A DNA stretch of 29,943 bases from an uncultured Oscillospiraceae bacterium (GCA_900549755.1 URPQ01000018.1:1-29943); one strand, 5' to 3'. Numbered from the stretch's first letter, positions 1 through 8,821 are shown. Notes: generated from the sequence alone by a model not told the origin. Program-made: numbers and translations.

Positions 1-12
1 AACTTCCTCAGT

Positions 13-2775
13 CTAGCACACCTTCCACTTTTTATCAAGCTCTTTTTTAGCCGCCGTGACGTCAAGCTCTGACAGCGCCGTTCTTATCTCGTTTAACTGC
101 TTTCCGAACTTAGGGCCTACGGTTTTAAGCTGCGGCTTGAACTGATAGGTTACAAAGTCATCTACCTTATCGGTAAAGCTTACGTTCTTTATATTAAGCT
201 CATCACGGATAATATCGGTATAAAAGCTGTCAAGCTCTCCGTCAAGCTTAACATACATAGTAGCAAGGGGCTGGCGGTTTTTAAGCGATGAGCCGTTTCT
301 GGCGGCACGACCGAGCACCACTATTTCGAGCACCTTATCCATTTTATCCTCAAGCTCTTTATCTATCGCCTTTTCGTCCACAGTCGGGAAAGCGCAGAGG
401 TGTATGCTTTCGGGCGCCGATTTATCAACGCTGCGAACAAGGTTTTGATAAATGCTCTCGGTCATAAACGGAATCATGGGCGCCGCCGCCTTAGCGGTAG
501 TAACAAGCGCGGTGTAAAGGGTCATATAAGCCGCTTTCTTATCCTCGGTCAAGCCCTGAACCCAATATCTTTCTCTGCCACGGCGAACGTACCAGTTACT
601 CATATCATCCACAAATTCCTGCAAGGCTCTTGCCGCCTCGGGTATGCGGTAGTTATTCAGGTTTTCATCAACCGCCTTTACCATTGAATTAAGCTTTGAT
701 AAAAGCCACTTATCCATAACGGTCAGCTTGCAGTTTTCAAGCGAATACTTTGTGGGGTCAAATTCGTCAATATTGGCGTAAAGCACATAGAAAGCGTAGG
801 TATTCCAAAGCGTGCCCATAAACTTGCGCTGACCCTCGGTTACCGCCTTATCGTGGAAACGGTTGGGCAGCCACGGGGCTGAATTGGTATAGAAATACCA
901 ACGGATAGCGTCCGCGCCGAATTTTTCAAGCGCCTCAAACGAGTCAACCGCGTTGCCCTTTGATTTACTCATCTTCTGACCGTTTTCATCCTGTACATGA
1001 CCCAAAACTATAACGTTTTTATAGGGTGCCTTGTTGAAAATAAGTGTAGAAATTGCAAGCAGCGAATAGAACCAGCCGCGAGTCTGGTCAACCGCCTCGG
1101 AAATAAAGTCCGCCGGGAACTGCGATTCAAACAGCTCCTTATTTTCAAAGGGATAATGGTGCTGCGCAAACGGCATTGAGCCGGAATCGAACCAGCAGTC
1201 TATAACCTCGGGCACCCTGTGCATCTGCTTGCCGCAGTGGGGGCATTTTATGGTTACCGCGTCTATATACGGGCGGTGCAGCTCGATATCATCGGGGCAG
1301 TTATCCGACATTTCCTTTAATTCCGCAATACTGCCTACAGAGTGCATATGCCCGCACTCGCATTGCCAAATATTAAGCGGCGTACCCCAATAGCGGTTGC
1401 GCGAAATGCCCCAATCCTGAACATTTTTAAGCCAATCGCCGAAACGGCCCTTGCCTATGCTTTCGGGTATCCAGTTAATAGTGTCGTTATTGCGGATAAG
1501 GTCGTCGCGCACGTCGGTCATTTTTATAAACCACGATTCGCGCGCATAGTAGATAAGCGGGGTATCGCAGCGCCAGCAATAGGGGTAATCGTGCTCAAAC
1601 TTCGGCGCGTCGAAAAGCAAGCCTTTCTCGTCTAAATCCTTTAAAACAAGCGGGTCGGCTTTCTTTACGAATATGCCCGCATAGGGGGTCTCCTCGGTAA
1701 GATTTCCCTTACCGTCAACAAACTGAACAAACGGCAGGTCATAGCGTCTGCCCACCTTTGCGTCGTCCTCACCGAACGCAGGCGCTATATGAACTATGCC
1801 CGTACCGTCGGTCATGGTAACGTAGGTATCGCAAACAATGTAATGACCCTTTTTATTCTGCTTTTCGCAAACGGGCTTTACGCAATCGAAAAGCGGCTCA
1901 TATTCTTTATATTCAAGCTCGCTGCCCTTGTATTCCTCAATAATTTCATAAGCGGGCTTTTCTTCTGTTGCCAGCTTGCCCAGCACCTTATCAAGCAGCG
2001 CCTTTGCCATATAGTAGGTGTAGCCGTCCGCCGCCTTTACCTTGCAATAGCTTTCTTCGGGGTTTACGCAAAGCGCCACGTTTGAGGGCAGCGTCCATGG
2101 GGTGGTGGTCCATGCAAGGAAATATGCGTCCTCGCCCACAACCTTAAAGCGGACTACCGCGCTGCGCTCTTTAACATTTTTGTACCCCTGAGCTACCTCG
2201 TGCGAGGAAAGCGGAGTGCCGCAGCGGGGGCAGTAAGGCACAATTTTAAAGCCCTTGTATAAAAGCCCTTTTTCGTAAATCTTTTTAAGCGCCCACCATT
2301 CCGATTCTATAAAATTATTATCATAGGTAACATAGGGGTGCTCCATATCCGCCCAGAAACCGACGGTTTTTGAGAAATCCTCCCACATACCCTTATATTT
2401 CCAAACGCTTTCCTTGCAGTGCTCAATAAACGGCTCTAAGCCGTACTGCTCAATCTGCTCCTTGCCGTCAAGCCCCAAAAGCTTTTCAACCTCAAGCTCA
2501 ACGGGCAGACCGTGGGTATCCCACCCCGCTTTTCTCGGCACCATATAGCCCTTCATAGTGCGGTAGCGCGGAATCATATCCTTTATAACGCGGGTAAGCA
2601 CGTGACCTATGTGCGGCTTGCCGTTTGCGGTAGGCGGGCCGTCATAGAACACATAGGGCTTATCGCCCTCGCGCTCGGCTATGCTTTTTTCAAATATATT
2701 TTCGTCTTCCCAAAATTTTTCAACCTTTTTTTCTTCCTCCACGAAGTTAAGGTTCGGGGATATACTCTTATACAC
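13..2775 (-). CDS. ileS: Isoleucyl-tRNA synthetase, eukaryote-like (IleRS2) type, short C-terminus
   Basis: Charges tRNA-Ile with isoleucine in the cytoplasm. The class I signatures are clear: a HIGH box in GKPHIGHVL (residues about 55-58) and KMSKS (about 601-605). Editing-domain motifs TTTPWTLPSN (about 223) and GTGIVHIAPAFGEDD (about 324) are present, as is the family CPRCGTPLSSHEVAQGY segment. The sequence around the HIGH box (FYDGPPTANGKPHIGHVL) is the IleRS2 form, often associated with low mupirocin sensitivity. The start is GTG at 2775, behind AAAGGAG. The open frame runs further upstream to 2862, but that extension lies in the T-box terminator and should not be translated. The protein is 920 residues, whereas clostridial IleRS2 proteins are, as I recall, about 1030-1050. 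It stops at TAG soon after the LKTVGPKFGK block, only 12 bases from the window edge, so truncation or an internal stop is possible. Confidence 0.95.
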   Translation of the reverse strand: MYKSISPNLNFVEEEKKVEKFWEDENIFEKSIAEREGDKPYVFYDGPPTANGKPHIGHVLTRVIKDMIPRYRTMKGYMVPRKAGWDTHGLPVELEVEKLLGLDGKEQIEQYGLEPFIEHCKESVWKYKGMWEDFSKTVGFWADMEHPYVTYDNNFIESEWWALKKIYEKGLLYKGFKIVPYCPRCGTPLSSHEVAQGYKNVKERSAVVRFKVVGEDAYFLAWTTTPWTLPSNVALCVNPEESYCKVKAADGYTYYMAKALLDKVLGKLATEEKPAYEIIEEYKGSELEYKEYEPLFDCVKPVCEKQNKKGHYIVCDTYVTMTDGTGIVHIAPAFGEDDAKVGRRYDLPFVQFVDGKGNLTEETPYAGIFVKKADPLVLKDLDEKGLLFDAPKFEHDYPYCWRCDTPLIYYARESWFIKMTDVRDDLIRNNDTINWIPESIGKGRFGDWLKNVQDWGISRNRYWGTPLNIWQCECGHMHSVGSIAELKEMSDNCPDDIELHRPYIDAVTIKCPHCGKQMHRVPEVIDCWFDSGSMPFAQHHYPFENKELFESQFPADFISEAVDQTRGWFYSLLAISTLIFNKAPYKNVIVLGHVQDENGQKMSKSKGNAVDSFEALEKFGADAIRWYFYTNSAPWLPNRFHDKAVTEGQRKFMGTLWNTYAFYVLYANIDEFDPTKYSLENCKLTVMDKWLLSKLNSMVKAVDENLNNYRIPEAARALQEFVDDMSNWYVRRGRERYWVQGLTEDKKAAYMTLYTALVTTAKAAAPMIPFMTESIYQNLVRSVDKSAPESIHLCAFPTVDEKAIDKELEDKMDKVLEIVVLGRAARNGSSLKNRQPLATMYVKLDGELDSFYTDIIRDELNIKNVSFTDKVDDFVTYQFKPQLKTVGPKFGKQLNEIRTALSELDVTAAKKELDKKWKVC

Positions 2776-2787
2776 TGTTTTTTCTCC

Positions 2788-3040
2788 TTTCAAAATAAAA
2801 AGGCTGCGCCCATAACAGGACGAAGCCTTAAAAAACTTCAAACCACCCATTACGGCAGACAAAAAATCTGCGTTCCCTCTAACGGCGGAATACCGGAGCG
2901 GCTTACTGTAAAAACTTCAGCCGTCAGCTCGGGAGTGATACCGATTTTTTCACGTTTCCCGGGCTTGCACCGCCCCCGGGTCGCTTAAAAACGCTTTTTT
3001 TAAAAACCGCAGTCTCCGTCTTAGCTTTTAAAGTGTTTTT
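2788..3040 (-). promoter_or_regulatory. T-box riboswitch, Ile (AUC specifier), controlling ileS
   Basis: This leader senses uncharged tRNA-Ile. On the minus strand the distal Stem I signature is evident: AAGCGACC, then GGGCGGTGCAAG and a closing CCCGGG. It matches the AG-bulge and terminal-loop arrangement of known T-boxes. The specifier reads ATC followed by the conserved A at 2937-2939, within GGTATCACTCCCGAGC. The antiterminator carries GGGTGGTTTGAAG at 2836-2848. Its TGGT (2842-2845) would pair with the NCCA end of tRNA with discriminator A. The CTTCGTCC segment can pair either in the antiterminator or in the terminator that follows. The 5' boundary is approximate; the leader begins just after the stop of the upstream gene. 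Confidence 0.93.
2797..2827 (-). terminator. T-box intrinsic terminator before ileS
   Basis: On the minus strand GGCTTCGTCC pairs with GGGCGCAGCC across the loop TGTTAT (one mismatch, one G-T pair), followed by five T. It shares the CTTCGTCC segment with the antiterminator, so the two folds exclude each other. Confidence 0.9.
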
Positions 3041-3047
3041 TATTAAC

Positions 3048-3509
3048 TTAATTCTCTTTTGCAGATGGTATTTGCTGCTTTAAAGCGGCGCGGGTCTTTC
3101 TTACCTCGCCTAAGTTGGCGGTAAGACCCTCGTCTGCGCGGCGCATAATATCATCCACAAAATCCTGCGCGGCTTTGCGCATTTCGCGGCTCTTCTGCTG
3201 CGAGGTGGCAATTATTTCAGCCGCCTTTTGCTGTGCCAGCTTTACAATTTCCTCCTGCGCGGTCATAGCCTTTGCGCGCTCCTCGGCGTTGCGTATAATA
3301 CCGTCTGCCTCGCGCTTGGCGTTTGTAATAATATCTGCGCGGTCGGCAACAATGCCCTTTGCCTGCTTAATTTCAGCCGGAATGTTAAGGCGAATATCGT
3401 CAACCACCGCGCGGAGCTTTTCAATATCAACCACGGTTTTTTTGCCGGGGATCTTGATTCCGCTGTCCAAAACCTCGTCAAACTGTTCAAGTAATTCGTC
3501 AAGTGTCAT
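3048..3509 (-). CDS. Small coiled-coil protein, ATP synthase B-subunit-like (function unknown)
   Basis: A 153-residue soluble protein with no membrane segment. The middle (about 45-130) is a long Ala/Glu/Lys/Arg-rich helix predicted to form a coiled coil, with blocks such as NAKREADGIIRNAEERA and QQKAAEIIATSQQKSREMR. Such proteins are often annotated as ATPase or ATP synthase subunit B/E-like in Clostridia because of the stalk-like coiled coil. I see no nucleotide-binding motif and no F0 membrane anchor, so an ATP synthase role is not supported. The N-terminus (LDELLEQFDEVLDSG) resembles the short N-terminal segments of DivIVA-type septum proteins, but only weakly. The start is 3 nt after the coaD stop, with an AGGAAT-type ribosome site, so it is the third gene of rsmD-coaD-this. 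The position after coaD suggests a conserved clostridial arrangement. Confidence 0.75.
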   Translation of the reverse strand: MTLDELLEQFDEVLDSGIKIPGKKTVVDIEKLRAVVDDIRLNIPAEIKQAKGIVADRADIITNAKREADGIIRNAEERAKAMTAQEEIVKLAQQKAAEIIATSQQKSREMRKAAQDFVDDIMRRADEGLTANLGEVRKTRAALKQQIPSAKEN

Positions 3510-3512
3510 TTT

Positions 3513-4019
3513 TTATTCCTCCGTAGTATCCTTTTTAATAAAAATCCTGTTCATTATATCCGCCCGTATAACCTCGGGAACAAAGCTTGATATATCGCCG
3601 CCCATACTGGCAATTTGCTTTACCATGCTAGAGCTTAAATACATATTCCGTGTAGCCGTTGTTAAAAACAGAGTTTCAACCTGCGGATTCAGCTTTTTAT
3701 TGGTAAGCGCCATCTGAAATTCATATTCAAAATCAGACATAGCGCGAAGACCCTTAATTATTGCGTTAGCGCCCTTGCTTGCCGCATAATCGGCAAGTAA
3801 GCCGTCATAATGCTCAACCTCAACGTTTTGAAGATCGGGAATACACTTTTTAATCATATTCACGCGCTCTTCGGGGGTAAAGGAGCAATGCTTTGCGCCG
3901 TTGGATGCCACTACCACTATAAGCCTGTCAAACATTTTGGCGGCGCGGGTTATAATATCAAGGTGACCGTAGGTTACCGGGTCAAAGCTGCCGGGACAAA
4001 CTGCAATACGCTCAGTCAT
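3513..4019 (-). CDS. coaD: Phosphopantetheine adenylyltransferase
   Basis: Transfers AMP from ATP to 4'-phosphopantetheine, the penultimate step of coenzyme A synthesis. The 168-residue length is typical. Nucleotidyltransferase motifs are intact: GSFDPVTYGHLDII near residue 10, with the catalytic TxxH-type His at about 18, and the C-terminal YLSSSMVKQIA motif (ISSTxVR equivalent). FTPEERVNMI and IIKGLRAMSDFEYEFQMAL are also family hallmarks. The start ATG overlaps the rsmD stop (ATGA) and has GGGGAG upstream, so it is translationally coupled to rsmD, the usual bacterial arrangement. Confidence 0.97.
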   Translation of the reverse strand: MTERIAVCPGSFDPVTYGHLDIITRAAKMFDRLIVVVASNGAKHCSFTPEERVNMIKKCIPDLQNVEVEHYDGLLADYAASKGANAIIKGLRAMSDFEYEFQMALTNKKLNPQVETLFLTTATRNMYLSSSMVKQIASMGGDISSFVPEVIRADIMNRIFIKKDTTEE

Positions 4020-4561
4020 ACACTCTCCCCTTTCCGATAAACGGTTACAAGCACCTTGCCGTAGCGGTAGGCTTTTGCTATTTTAAACCCGCCGATTTCT
4101 TCATCCAACTTTACTTCGGGCGGATGCTCGCAAACTATAACGCCGTAGTCGCTCATAAGCGGCAAAACCGCTTTAACCGCCGGCATTAAAAGCCCTGCTG
4201 AATAGGGTGGGTCGAGAAATACAATATCAAACGTATCGCAGCTCGCGGCGGCAAACGCCGCGTAATCCGAACGCACAACCTTGGCTTTTTCCGAAAGATC
4301 GGTGCTTTCAAGATTTTTACGCACAAGGTTTAAGGAAGCATCCGACGCGTCCACAAAGGTGCAGCTTTCCGCACCGCGGCTGAGCGCCTCAAGCCCTAAC
4401 TGACCCGAGCCCGCAAAAAGGTCGAGCACGCGCCTGCCCTCAATATCAAACTGTAACGCGCTGAAAATACCCTCTTTAACGCGTTCGGGGGTAGGGCGTA
4501 CATCCCGTCCCTCGGGAGCAACAAGCCTTCTTCCTCTTGCCGTACCTGTTATAATTCGCAT
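4016..4561 (-). CDS. rsmD: 16S rRNA (guanine966-N2)-methyltransferase
   Basis: Methylates G966 of 16S rRNA during small-subunit assembly. SAM-binding motif VLDLFAGSGQLGLEALSRGA lies at about 46-65, and the catalytic N-methyltransferase motif DPPY is in DIVFLDPPYSAG. The RIITGTARGRRL N-terminus and RPTPERVKEGIFSAL are typical of RsmD. I choose ATG at 4561 (181 residues) over the in-frame GTG at 4570, because GGTG lies 6-7 nt before the ATG and the family begins MRIITG. It is the first gene of the rsmD-coaD operon, with its own promoter immediately upstream. Confidence 0.93.
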   Translation of the reverse strand: MRIITGTARGRRLVAPEGRDVRPTPERVKEGIFSALQFDIEGRRVLDLFAGSGQLGLEALSRGAESCTFVDASDASLNLVRKNLESTDLSEKAKVVRSDYAAFAAASCDTFDIVFLDPPYSAGLLMPAVKAVLPLMSDYGVIVCEHPPEVKLDEEIGGFKIAKAYRYGKVLVTVYRKGESV

Positions 4562-4604
4562 TTGTATCACCGATAAGTATAATAAGGTCTATATAACCTT
4601 ATAT

Positions 4605-4634
4605 ATTATCCCACTAAACCATACCTTTTGTCAA
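4605..4634 (-). promoter_or_regulatory. Promoter of the rsmD-coaD operon
   Basis: On the minus strand TTGACA (4629-4634), an 18-bp spacer, then GATAAT (4605-4610). It ends about 44 bp before the rsmD ATG. The interval between promoter and start contains a near-palindrome (AATAAGGT ... ACCTTATATATT, about 4580-4607) that overlaps the expected transcription start and could be an operator. Confidence 0.7.
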
Positions 4635-4653
4635 TAGTTTTTTTCAAAAAGCG

Positions 4654-5559
4654 CTATTTTTCGGTTTCCACACGAATATTTCCGTTTTCAACATAAAAGC
4701 TTATGTCGCCGTTTTTATCGGTTCTGTAAACCTCAGCGCCGCAATTTTTAAGAGCAACAATAGTTTTATTGCTCGGGTGTGAGTACATATTATCTTTCCC
4801 GACGGATATTGCGGCGTATTTTGGGCTTGCCGCCTTTAAAAACGCCGCTGTGCTTGAAGAGTTGCTGCCGTGGTGACCCACTTTAAGCACATCGCAATCA
4901 ATATTCAGCTTTTCTGCCAGTACGTCTGCTTCGGTCGCCTTCTCGGCGTCACCCGTGAAAAGGAACTTCTTATCTCCTATTTTCGCCATGGTAATTATCG
5001 AGCGGTCGTTTTCCGTTGTAGCGTCGGGAAAGTACGCCAGCAGCGTAACCTCAAACTCGCCTATGTTAAAGTTCATACCCTCTGTTGCCGTGAAGACCTT
5101 ACCCTTTTCGGCAACCACACGTTTCTCAGCCTCGTTCACCGTGGGCATAGCCTCGGCGGAGCTGTCGCGATTCGGTATTATCAGGTTATCTATGGGAAAA
5201 CTCATGGCTATTTTGGCAAGTGCTCCCGCGTGATCCATATGCAGGTGAGTTATAAGCAGCGCGTCAATGTCCTTTATATCTGCACCTTTAAGATCCGCCG
5301 AAATATCATCGGCAGAGGATGTAAGCCCTGCGTCTATCACCGCGGAGCAGCCGTTTGAATAAATAAGCGCCGCGTCTGCCTGACCCACGTCCATTATTTT
5401 CACAAAATCCTGCGTTTTATCAAAATCGGGAGCCGCAGGCGCAAGCGTGCTGCGCACCTTATCACCGAAAAGCTTGTTTGCAAAAGCAATTACGAATATC
5501 GCCAGTGTCAGCGCGGTGGTGGCGGATACGGCAATTTTCCGTTTACTCCGCCGTTTCAT
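4654..5559 (-). CDS. Secreted/membrane-anchored ComEC C-terminal-like metallo-beta-lactamase hydrolase
   Basis: A 301-residue MBL-fold hydrolase exported or anchored by one N-terminal hydrophobic helix (about 10-28, KIAVSATTALTLAIFVIAFA). The metal site is intact: THLHMDHAG at about 104-112, FTGDAE at about 201-206 and VGHHGSNSSS at about 228-236. The pattern FVKIMDVGQADAALIYSNG plus HHGS is that of the ComEC/Rec2 C-terminal domain family. The competence channel domain is absent, so this is a stand-alone member of unknown substrate, possibly a nuclease or phosphoesterase acting outside the membrane. It overlaps the end of ftsK by 17 nt, so the two are co-transcribed. Confidence 0.85.
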   Translation of the reverse strand: MKRRSKRKIAVSATTALTLAIFVIAFANKLFGDKVRSTLAPAAPDFDKTQDFVKIMDVGQADAALIYSNGCSAVIDAGLTSSADDISADLKGADIKDIDALLITHLHMDHAGALAKIAMSFPIDNLIIPNRDSSAEAMPTVNEAEKRVVAEKGKVFTATEGMNFNIGEFEVTLLAYFPDATTENDRSIITMAKIGDKKFLFTGDAEKATEADVLAEKLNIDCDVLKVGHHGSNSSSTAAFLKAASPKYAAISVGKDNMYSHPSNKTIVALKNCGAEVYRTDKNGDISFYVENGNIRVETEK

Positions 5560-8023
5560 TTACTTCCCCCGCCGCCTCGCGTTCTAGCAGCTGCTCTTTT
5601 GAGATAAGCACCTTGCGCGGCTTTGAGCCTTCATACGGGCCTACCACTCCGCGCTGCTCCATTTCATCCACTATGCGCGCGGCTCTTGCATAGCCCAATT
5701 TCAGCTTTCGCTGCAAAAGCGATGTAGATGCCATACCGTTTTCCACAACAACCCGTATAGCTTCATCGAGCATCGGGTCGCCCTCGGGACCGTCCTCGGG
5801 CAGACCTGTTTTCTGCTTTTTCTCTATTGCCGCCTGGCGCTCTATTTCCACCATAACGTCGTCGTCGTAATCTACGGTGTGGTCGCTCTTTATGTAGTCA
5901 ACCACTGCCTCAACCTCTTCGTCGCTTACAAAGCAGCCCTGTATTCGGTTGGGCTTTGTTGAACCCACGGGGCTGAAAAGCATATCGCCGCGCCCCAAAA
6001 GCTTTTCCGCGCCTGCGGAATCTAAAATTGTTCGGCTGTCTATTTGCGATGACACCGCAAAAGCGATACGTGTTGGTATATTCGCTTTAATAACGCCCGT
6101 TACAACATCTACCGACGGTCTTTGCGTTGCGATTATAAGGTGCATACCCGCAGCGCGCGCCTTTGCCGCTATGCGGTTTATGGAGTCTTCAACCTCGTTG
6201 GGCGCGGTCATCATAAGGTCGGCAAGCTCGTCTATAATTATAACTATGTGCGGCATTTTCTGAACCTCGGGGTCGCCCAGGTTTTCAACAAACTTGTTAT
6301 AGCCCGCAAGGTCGCGCACGCCGCGGTCGGCAAACATTTTATAGCGCCGCTCCATTTCGGTAACAGACCACCCAAGCGCCCCCGCCGCCTTGCGCGGGTC
6401 GGTTACAACGGGAACGAGCAGGTGCGGTATGCCGTTGTAAATGCCGAGCTCAACCACCTTCGGGTCTATCATTAAAAGCTTAACTTCGTCAGGAGTCGCC
6501 TTGTAAAGCAGGCTTATGATTATTGAGTTTATGCAAACCGATTTACCCGAGCCCGTAGCGCCGGCTATAAGCCCGTGCGGCATTTTTGCAATATCGGTTA
6601 CCACCACGTTGCCGCCTATATCACGCCCGAGGGCTACCGTCAGCTTGCTTTTTGCGTTTATAAACGCGGGGGATTCAAGTATGCCGCGAACGCCCACAAC
6701 GGCGCTTGCCTTGTTAGGCACCTCAATTCCCACCGCCGCCTTGTTAGGTATAGGCGCTTCAATTCTTACACCCGCCGTTGCAAGGTTCAGGGCAATATCA
6801 TCAGCCAAATTTGTGATTTTACTTATTTTTACACCCGCGCAGGGCTGCAATTCATAGCGCGTAACCGTCGGTCCGCGGCTTATATCCACAATGCGCGTTT
6901 CCACCCCGAAGCTTTTAAGGGTCTCCACCAAATGCTCGGCGGTGTGGTCAAGTTCCGCCGAAAGCGCGGCGGTATCGGTCGCTTTTGATTTATTAAGGAG
7001 AGACAGCGGCGGGTAGCTGTAGCCCTCCGTCTTAGGCTCTGCGTCCTTTTCAGGCACGGAGAACTCGGCGGGCTTTGTCGGCTCTGCCGCTTTTTCGGGG
7101 GGTATATCCCTTTTCTCTGCCTCCGCCTCGGTTTTTGCAGCTTTAAGCGCCGTTTCAATCTCCGGCTTTATATCGTCCGTCTTTTCTTCAGGCTCGGGTA
7201 CAGCCGGCTTTTCAGGCTCGCTCTCGGGCGTTTCGCCGTAATAAGCCGAAACTACCTTGCGCTGCTTTTCATCAAGCGAGGTTTTGGGTATATTCCGCTT
7301 TTCGGGAATATCGTCTACCGGAATATCAACATTAAAGCCCTTTATTACTTTCAGCTGCTTGCCGCTCTGCGCTTCTTCGCTTTCGCGTTCAAGCCGCGCC
7401 TGATAAGCGTTTTCAGCCTGCTCGGATATGCTCTTTACGGGGCGCGCCATGGTGCGGAAAAGCGACATAAGCGTAGTGCCCGTAATTATCATTAAAAATA
7501 CGAATATCAGCAAAATTGCGGTTATTGCGGCGCCCGTTTTGCCGAACGCAAGGTAGAGCGGCTGACCCACCAGTGCGCCCAAAAAGCCGCCGCTTTTAAG
7601 GTGCGAGCCTGATTTATACGCCGCGGTCAGGTGCTGCCAAAAGGTAAGCGCGTCATTATGCTTTGAAAAAATATCCACCGCCGCGCCCACAAGTATTACA
7701 AGTATGCCCGATTCTATAACCTTTGCGTTCATAGAGCCGCCTATTTTATCCATAGCGAAAAGCACAGCTACAAAACCCAGCAAAAACGGGTAGAAATACG
7801 CCGTAACGCCGAATACGCCGAATATAAAGTTATGTATTGCAAGCCATACGTTCTGCCCCGGAATAAAAACCACGCACAGCAAAAACACGGCTACCGCAAA
7901 CCAGATCACCGAAAGTAACTGCCGCCTGCCCTGCACCGCTTCTTTTCTTGCCGCGCTGTTTTGAATTTTGGTCGCCGTGGCGCTGCCCGCGCGCGACTTA
8001 CCGCTTTTCTTTTTCGCTGCCAT
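5543..8023 (-). CDS. ftsK: FtsK/SpoIIIE family DNA translocase
   Basis: An ATP-driven, septum-located motor that pumps chromosomal DNA into the daughter cell or forespore. The protein has 826 residues. The N-terminal third carries about four membrane helices (about 35-55, 60-92, 103-120, 163-188). A Pro/Glu-rich linker follows (about 200-335). The motor domain has Walker A GATGSGKS (488-495) and Walker B IVIIIDELAD (593-602). A C-terminal winged-helix gamma domain (about 750-815, ending YARAARIVDEMEQRGVVGP) would read the polar DNA guide sequences. The start ATG is preceded by AAGGAG at 11 nt. The upstream ClpP-like tepA is also next to spoIIIE in Bacillus subtilis. With Spo0A in the window, a SpoIIIE role in sporulation is likely, but sequence alone does not separate FtsK from SpoIIIE. 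Confidence 0.95.
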   Translation of the reverse strand: MAAKKKSGKSRAGSATATKIQNSAARKEAVQGRRQLLSVIWFAVAVFLLCVVFIPGQNVWLAIHNFIFGVFGVTAYFYPFLLGFVAVLFAMDKIGGSMNAKVIESGILVILVGAAVDIFSKHNDALTFWQHLTAAYKSGSHLKSGGFLGALVGQPLYLAFGKTGAAITAILLIFVFLMIITGTTLMSLFRTMARPVKSISEQAENAYQARLERESEEAQSGKQLKVIKGFNVDIPVDDIPEKRNIPKTSLDEKQRKVVSAYYGETPESEPEKPAVPEPEEKTDDIKPEIETALKAAKTEAEAEKRDIPPEKAAEPTKPAEFSVPEKDAEPKTEGYSYPPLSLLNKSKATDTAALSAELDHTAEHLVETLKSFGVETRIVDISRGPTVTRYELQPCAGVKISKITNLADDIALNLATAGVRIEAPIPNKAAVGIEVPNKASAVVGVRGILESPAFINAKSKLTVALGRDIGGNVVVTDIAKMPHGLIAGATGSGKSVCINSIIISLLYKATPDEVKLLMIDPKVVELGIYNGIPHLLVPVVTDPRKAAGALGWSVTEMERRYKMFADRGVRDLAGYNKFVENLGDPEVQKMPHIVIIIDELADLMMTAPNEVEDSINRIAAKARAAGMHLIIATQRPSVDVVTGVIKANIPTRIAFAVSSQIDSRTILDSAGAEKLLGRGDMLFSPVGSTKPNRIQGCFVSDEEVEAVVDYIKSDHTVDYDDDVMVEIERQAAIEKKQKTGLPEDGPEGDPMLDEAIRVVVENGMASTSLLQRKLKLGYARAARIVDEMEQRGVVGPYEGSKPRKVLISKEQLLEREAAGEVNETAE

Positions 8024-8066
8024 TTTAATTTTTGCTCCTTATGTAATGCGCGGCCGTGTGACCGCT

Positions 8067-8759
8067 CTATTTATTCTCAATAAGCTTGTAAAGCCCGTCC
8101 AAAACCGTGCCGAGGCTGCCTATTTCGTCAATAAGTCCTTCTTTTACCGCTTTCTCGCCCGAAAGCACGCTGCCCACGTCGGTCACCATTTCGCCCGTGT
8201 TCATCATAAGCTCGGTAAACCGCTCGGCTGTAATTGAAGAATTACGCACCACAAAATCGGTTATTCTCGCCTGCATACGTGCAAAATGATTCATAACCTG
8301 CGGCACGCCTATAACAAGACCCGTTGTTCGCACGGGGTGCACCGTCATAGTAGCCGAGGGCGCAATATACGAGCGCTTTGCCGAAACCGCAAGCGGCACG
8401 CCTATTGAGTGCCCGCCGCCCAGCACATACGAAACGGTCGGCTTTTTCATACCCGATATAAGCTCCGCTATGGCAAGCCCCGCTTCAACATCGCCGCCCA
8501 CCGTGTTTAAAACAACCAGCAAGCCCTCAATTTCACGGCTTTCCTCAATTGCCACAAGCTGCGGTATTACATGCTCGTATTTCGTGGTCTTGTTCTGCTC
8601 GGGCAGAACGTTATGCCCCTCAATTTCGCCTATTATGGTAAGGCAATAAATCTTGTGCTTTCCGTCAAACGCGGCAACCGAGCCCATTTCTTTTATTTCT
8701 TCAAGCTGCGCCTTGCGTTCGTCCGATTTGTTGTTTTCCTTTTTTTCTTCGGTGCTCAT
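8067..8759 (-). CDS. tepA: ClpP-like serine protease, TepA/YmfB family
   Basis: A 230-residue ClpP-fold peptidase of the TepA (translocation-enhancing protein) type. The nucleophile motif is GGGHSIGVPLAVSA, with Ser at about 118, and the catalytic His is in MTVHPVR at about 141. The oxyanion-side GGDVEAGLAI is present, and KEGLIDEIG closes the fold. It has a charged N-terminus and no signal peptide, unlike SppA. Known members are proposed to act on signal peptides or exported proteins. The start ATG has GGAGG at 7 nt. It is the first gene of tepA-ftsK-MBL; the pairing with spoIIIE matches the gene order in Bacillus. Confidence 0.88.
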   Translation of the reverse strand: MSTEEKKENNKSDERKAQLEEIKEMGSVAAFDGKHKIYCLTIIGEIEGHNVLPEQNKTTKYEHVIPQLVAIEESREIEGLLVVLNTVGGDVEAGLAIAELISGMKKPTVSYVLGGGHSIGVPLAVSAKRSYIAPSATMTVHPVRTTGLVIGVPQVMNHFARMQARITDFVVRNSSITAERFTELMMNTGEMVTDVGSVLSGEKAVKEGLIDEIGSLGTVLDGLYKLIENK

Positions 8760-8821
8760 TCGCTTTTCCTCCGTTTTTTATCATCATATTTATTATGGAA
8801 GAAAAAGCGCGAACAATACAT

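Noticed and set aside
2776..2862. N-terminal 29-residue extension of IleRS
   Set aside because: It is the T-box terminator and antiterminator read as protein; the ribosome site precedes GTG at 2775.
2512..2988. Plus-strand 158-residue ORF
   Set aside because: Antisense shadow of ileS and its T-box; no start signal or domain.
3115..3717. Plus-strand 200-residue ORF
   Set aside because: Ser/Ile/Ala-rich antisense shadow of the coiled-coil and coaD genes.
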